From Harryflintia acetispora (lineage in GTDB: Bacteria; Bacillota; Clostridia; Oscillospirales; Ruminococcaceae), in NCBI GenBank assembly GCA_004340125.1, contig SLUK01000002.1, forward strand, positions 350,636 to 414,635: 64,000 nucleotides of DNA, in the 5' to 3' direction. A model generated the notes under the pieces. It saw only the letters and a list, made by a program, of their open reading frames with translations. It had not been told where the DNA came from and ran no database searches. Every line of letters begins with the position of its first letter. The stretch's first letter is position 1. The translations under genes and the position numbers were made by a program. Shown in pieces: positions 61,051 to 64,000 of the stretch.

Positions 61051-61716
61051 TTGAAAAAAGAAACCACATTCACCGCAAAACAGGTCGGTAGGAGGATTAA
61101 GGAACGCCGCACAGAGTTAAACATTACCATGCCGGAACTTGGCAGGCGTGTAGGCGTGAACAAATCCACCATTCAGCGGTATGAAGCGGACGGAGTTGAT
61201 CCGAAGCGCACAATGGTTATCAACGGTCTTGCGGAAGCGTTGCTCACAACTCCCGAATGGCTGACAGGTCTTTCCGATGATAAGGAATATGACACCTATA
61301 CTCTTTGCCAGCGGGATATTGAGGAACACATCAGGAAATATCTGGACACAGTTTCCTATACAGTAAAGGGCGAGCCGCACCAGCAGCTTCTCACGACATT
61401 TCTCGGCAAGATGGTTGACCTGTATACGGTTATGACCTGCTACTTTGCTGATGCTATGGAGGAAGTTGACCGTGTGGCGGAGGACAAAGGGCTGAAAGAG
61501 TCTCTTGGACGGTACGCCATAGAGTCCGGGGCAATCATGGAACAGGTATACCGCAAGAAGATGGAAGTACCGATTGAGGATATGAAACGGTTTTTAGACG
61601 GGATTTTACATATCCACGATGAGGGGCGCACAAGAATGTCGATGGGCGCACTTTTCGGGATAGTGGAGGAAGCCGAAGAAAGGCTTTCCGAAAAAGAAAA
61701 TTCCGTGGCACCTTGA
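61051..61716 (+). CDS. XRE-family repressor of the mobile element
   Basis: 221 residues. Residues about 8-65 form an HTH domain (ITMPELGRRVGVNKSTIQRYEADG); the rest is helical. TTG at 61051 is six bases after AGGAGGTG; a GTG at 61042 overlaps that site. Divergent from xis, with three repeats between, so it probably silences excision and mobilisation genes. Confidence 0.82.
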   Translation: MKKETTFTAKQVGRRIKERRTELNITMPELGRRVGVNKSTIQRYEADGVDPKRTMVINGLAEALLTTPEWLTGLSDDKEYDTYTLCQRDIEEHIRKYLDTVSYTVKGEPHQQLLTTFLGKMVDLYTVMTCYFADAMEEVDRVAEDKGLKESLGRYAIESGAIMEQVYRKKMEVPIEDMKRFLDGILHIHDEGRTRMSMGALFGIVEEAEERLSEKENSVAP

Positions 61717-61732
61717 CAAGTAAAGACGCCAG

Positions 61733-61761
61733 TTGACTTTCACTGGCGGAAGTGACACAAT
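61733..61761 (+). promoter_or_regulatory. Possible integrase promoter
   Basis: TTGACT (61733-61738), 17 bases, CACAAT (61756-61761). A hairpin CGCCAGT/ACTGGCG (61727-61748) overlaps the -35 and spacer. Confidence 0.35.
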
Positions 61762-61823
61762 TACTTTACGCACACCATATGTCACAGTCCCGATTGCCAC
61801 GGATAGAAAGGAGTTTTTTATCT

Positions 61824-63122
61824 ATGGCAAAAGGTTCTGTAAGAAAGAAAGGCAAAAAGTGGTACGGACGCTTTTATATTGAAGATGAAAGCGGCAGAAA
61901 AGTGCAGAAAGAGTTTGCAGGCACAGAGAGCAAGGCGGAAACAGAAGCCATGCTCCGCAAAGCGATAGCGGACTATGAGGAAAAGCAGTTTGTCGGGAAA
62001 GCGGAAAACATCACGGTAGGCGATATGCTGGATATGTGGGTAGAGGAAGAACTGAAACCCGGCAACTTAAGCAACGGGACGGTCATGTCCTATCAGGGAA
62101 CGGTCAACCGTATCAAGCAATATCCCATTGGCAAACGCAAGCTGAAAACCGTGACCGCCGACCATTTGCAGGCGTTCATTGATTTTCTGAGCTACGGTGG
62201 GACAAACCCGGACGGGACAACTTCAAAGCCCATGAGCAAAGGATATATGCTCCTGTTCTCGGCGGTGTTGCAAAATTCCTTCCGCTTTGCGGTTTTCCCG
62301 AAAAAACTGATTACCTTTAACCCTATGCAGTATGTGAAGCTGAGGGGCAGGAAGCAGGAAACGGATATTTTCTCGGACAGTGAGGAAGATACTTCCAGTA
62401 TTCCTACTATCACCCATGAACAGTTCCAAAAGCTGGAGGAATTTCTCAAGGCAAAAGATAATCCCGCCTTGCTGCCTGTGCAGATAGCGTACTACACGGG
62501 GCTTCGTATCGGGGAAGTATGCGGCTTGACTTGGCAGGATATTAACCTTGAGGAACAATATCTCACGGTACGCCGAAGCATGCGCTATAACGGAACAAGG
62601 CACACAACCGAAGTGGGAACGACAAAACGGAGCAAAGTCCGCACCGTTGATTTCTGCGACACGCTGGCGGCAATCCTGCGGGCGGCGAGAACAGAACAGC
62701 GCAAAAACCGTTTCCGCTACGGGGAGTTTTATCACCTGAACTACTACAAAGAAGTAAAGGAAAAAGGGCGCACCTATTATGAGGTTTACAGCCTGCAAAG
62801 GACAGAGGAAGTCCCGGAGGATTACAAGGAAATCTCCTTTGTCTGCCTGAGAGCAGACGGGGCGTATGAAGCGCCGAGTACGGTAGGGATTATGTGCAGG
62901 GCGGCAAAGAAGAAAGTGAAAGGGCTTGAAGATTTCCATTTCCACACGCTCCGTCACACCTACACAAGCAATCTGCTTTCCGGCGGCGCAAAGCCGAAAG
63001 ATGTGCAGGAACTTCTCGGACACTCCGATGTCAGTACCACAATGAACATCTACGCTCACTCTACAAGGGAAGCGAAGCGCACTTCCGCAAGGCTGCTGGA
63101 TAAGGTGGTCGGCGGGGAATAA
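61824..63122 (+). CDS. int: Tyrosine recombinase/integrase
   Basis: 432 residues: N-terminal AP2-like arm-binding region (GSVRKKGKKWYGRFYIEDE), SAM-like core-binding domain, and a catalytic domain with Arg near 226 (TGLRIGEVCGL), HTLRH near 374-378, LGH near 400 and nucleophilic Tyr near 409 (MNIYAHS). AAAGGAG is ten bases before the ATG. Adjacent to the right end of the element, the usual place for Tn916-type integrases. Confidence 0.93.
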   Translation: MAKGSVRKKGKKWYGRFYIEDESGRKVQKEFAGTESKAETEAMLRKAIADYEEKQFVGKAENITVGDMLDMWVEEELKPGNLSNGTVMSYQGTVNRIKQYPIGKRKLKTVTADHLQAFIDFLSYGGTNPDGTTSKPMSKGYMLLFSAVLQNSFRFAVFPKKLITFNPMQYVKLRGRKQETDIFSDSEEDTSSIPTITHEQFQKLEEFLKAKDNPALLPVQIAYYTGLRIGEVCGLTWQDINLEEQYLTVRRSMRYNGTRHTTEVGTTKRSKVRTVDFCDTLAAILRAARTEQRKNRFRYGEFYHLNYYKEVKEKGRTYYEVYSLQRTEEVPEDYKEISFVCLRADGAYEAPSTVGIMCRAAKKKVKGLEDFHFHTLRHTYTSNLLSGGAKPKDVQELLGHSDVSTTMNIYAHSTREAKRTSARLLDKVVGGE

Positions 63123-63140
63123 AAAGTTGCCCTTGTTTCG

Positions 63141-63166
63141 GCTCGTAAGGGCAAAAACAAGGGCAA
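63141..63166. repeat. Right arm-type repeat
   Basis: Matches 55939-55964 at 24 of 26 positions; two AAGGGCAA units. A nearby inverted copy (TTGCCCTTGTTT) precedes it at 63127. Confidence 0.55.
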
Positions 63167-63197
63167 ACAGATAAGGTTTGAATGAAAAACAGGCGTG

Positions 63198-63229
63198 AAG
63201 CCTTGAAAAATCAATGGTTTTTGAGGATT
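63198..63229. repeat. Right end repeats (candidate attR)
   Basis: AAGCCTTGAAAA (63198-63209) and GGTTTTTGAGGATT (63216-63229), matching the left end in direct and inverted orientation respectively. Confidence 0.5.
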
Positions 63230-63281
63230 AGATAGTTAAAATGTAATTTGATGTGCTACGTCTTTTCCGCCAAAGACGCAC

Positions 63282-63788
63282 CTATTGCTTTTTCGCCTTT
63301 TCAGGGTAAAAGGCAAGAAACAGCTTAATATATTCCGGTATCCTTGTAATATCTGGAGAAAAGAACCAAAACGCAAAACCGTCGCATAACTCATACTTCT
63401 TGCCGTGTATGGTATAACTTTTCCTATGACTACATGAACTGTCCTCTTTCATATTGTGACAATGCTTACAAGTACCGTAGTCACCTGTAAAGGCTTGTTG
63501 AACGTAGTCGGGGGCCTGTTCAATGGCTTGTCGCTGCTTGTCCACACTGCTAAAATACATGCGAAGAATGAGATCATTCTCCCGTAGATAAATCCGGGCG
63601 TATGATTTTTTGCTTTTCACACCTGCCTTCGTGTATATAATCATTTTTCGCCCCCAGCAATACCCGTCACCTATTGTCTGATTGCAAGTATACCCCAGCC
63701 TATTCATTTCAGCGTTAAAAGCTACTATAAATGCCTTATCCTTAGAGCATACAAAACTATATGTTTTCTCTTTTAATAAATCTTTCAT
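63282..63788 (-). CDS. Hypothetical protein with a Cys/His cluster
   Basis: 168 residues. A central CKHCHNMKEDSSCSH segment could bind a metal, and several basic and aromatic residues follow. ATG at 63788 is behind GAGGAGAG. I do not recognise the family. It lies just outside the right end of the mobile element and is AT-rich. Confidence 0.6.
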   Translation of the reverse strand: MKDLLKEKTYSFVCSKDKAFIVAFNAEMNRLGYTCNQTIGDGYCWGRKMIIYTKAGVKSKKSYARIYLRENDLILRMYFSSVDKQRQAIEQAPDYVQQAFTGDYGTCKHCHNMKEDSSCSHRKSYTIHGKKYELCDGFAFWFFSPDITRIPEYIKLFLAFYPEKAKKQ

Positions 63789-63905
63789 CGTTCTCTCTCC
63801 TCTAATCCGTTCGCTTTTTCCGCCAAAGCCGCATTCCATTCCGACCCAAAGCTGGTTTCTGTGCCCCTCACATTCTACCACTTGCTGGCGACCCCGTCCA
63901 CCCCA

Positions 63906-64000
63906 TTACCGCCTCTTGCCCCTCCGGCTGATCGGGCTTTTCGCCAGCTCGGACTTATGCGCGATTCGGACAAGCCACTGTTTTTCTTCCTCCGTCAAGC
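63906..64000 (-). CDS. C-terminal end of a gene cut by the window edge
   Basis: Thirty residues ending in a basic tail (ELAKSPISRRGKRR) and TAA at 63906-63908; the frame is open to the window end. Base composition is GC-rich again. Too short to identify. Confidence 0.45.
   Translation of the reverse strand, partial: LTEEEKQWLVRIAHKSELAKSPISRRGKRR

Larger units (their letters stand above)
55845..63229 (+). mobile_element. Integrative mobilizable element with arsenic operon
   Basis: About 7.4 kb, AT-richer than the backbone, bounded by related ends: outer inverted segments (AATCCTCCAAAAGCC at left, GGTTTTTGAGGATT at right), a 12-bp direct repeat AAGCCTTGAAAA at each end, and internal 26-bp arm-type repeats. 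It carries tnpV, arsR-permease-thioredoxin-arsC-KTR, a MobA/MobL relaxase, excisionase, XRE regulator and tyrosine integrase at the right end. No type IV secretion genes, so it must be mobilised by a helper. Boundaries are accurate to about 20 bases. Confidence 0.75.

Noticed and set aside
1..64000. CRISPR arrays, tRNA or rRNA genes
   Set aside because: No regularly spaced direct repeats, cloverleaf-like segments or conserved rRNA sequence were seen on either strand.

Overview
The window reads as chromosome of an anaerobic, endospore-forming member of the Clostridia, most likely an Oscillospirales/Ruminococcaceae-type gut bacterium. The evidence is dipicolinate synthase (dpaAB), the sporulation genes yqfC, yqfD and ylbJ, the clostridial order phoH-ybeY-dgkA-era-yqzL-recO, a V/A-type rotary ATPase operon, a T-box leuA leader and strong GGAGG ribosome-binding sites. 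The backbone (about 1-54.3 kb) is clearly GC-rich. The segment from about 54.4 to 63.8 kb is visibly more AT-rich and is accessory. I found no rRNA, tRNA or CRISPR array.

Layout. 1-3.1 kb: end of an SbcC-type gene, a DUF401 membrane protein and dpaAB on the minus strand behind a sigma-K-like promoter. 3.4-12.1 kb: nine-gene V-ATPase operon (H-I-K-E-C-F-A-B-D). 12.2-19.0 kb: pstS-pstC-pstA-pstB-phoU followed by a PhoP/PhoR-type pair; the PstS protein has its two halves in swapped (circularly permuted) order. 19.0-30.7 kb: MmcQ-like protein, pyruvate kinase, mutS2, then the recO-yqzL-era-dgkA-ybeY-phoH and yqfD-yqfC clusters, all minus strand, and divergent ylbJ. 30.8-33.8 kb: a small Cys-rich protein and a 937-residue lipoprotein amidase.

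33.9-43.5 kb (minus strand) is the most interesting backbone region. A CUT1-type sugar ABC transporter (binding protein plus two permeases, no ATPase) is followed by two paralogous sets of four genes: metal-dependent hydrolase, YjbQ-family protein, FrlD-like PfkB kinase and FrlC-like epimerase. The operon resembles a fructosamine (Amadori product) pathway, but the deglycase FrlB is absent and the hydrolase/YjbQ pair is present twice. A perfect 18-bp palindrome lies just upstream of the first gene.

44.2-54.3 kb: a small HTH regulator, rpsB-tsf, a TRIC-type channel, ung, mgtE (with a probable M-box), an RNHCP-domain gene with a pseudoknot-like leader, T-box-controlled leuA, a stand-alone pyruvate-kinase C-terminal-like protein, a DUF1836 protein and a hemolysin-III protein. 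54.4-55.8 kb: AT-rich accessory DNA with a dense run of inverted repeats and a GNAT acetyltransferase. 55.85-63.23 kb: an integrative mobilizable element with matching ends, tnpV, an arsenic operon (arsR, ArsP-type permease, thioredoxin-like protein, arsC, KTR protein), a MobA/MobL relaxase, excisionase, XRE regulator and tyrosine integrase. 63.2-64 kb: two further minus-strand genes outside that element, the last one cut by the window edge.

Several genes use TTG starts placed about six to eight bases after an AGGTG-like Shine-Dalgarno; I used that spacing to set start sites.
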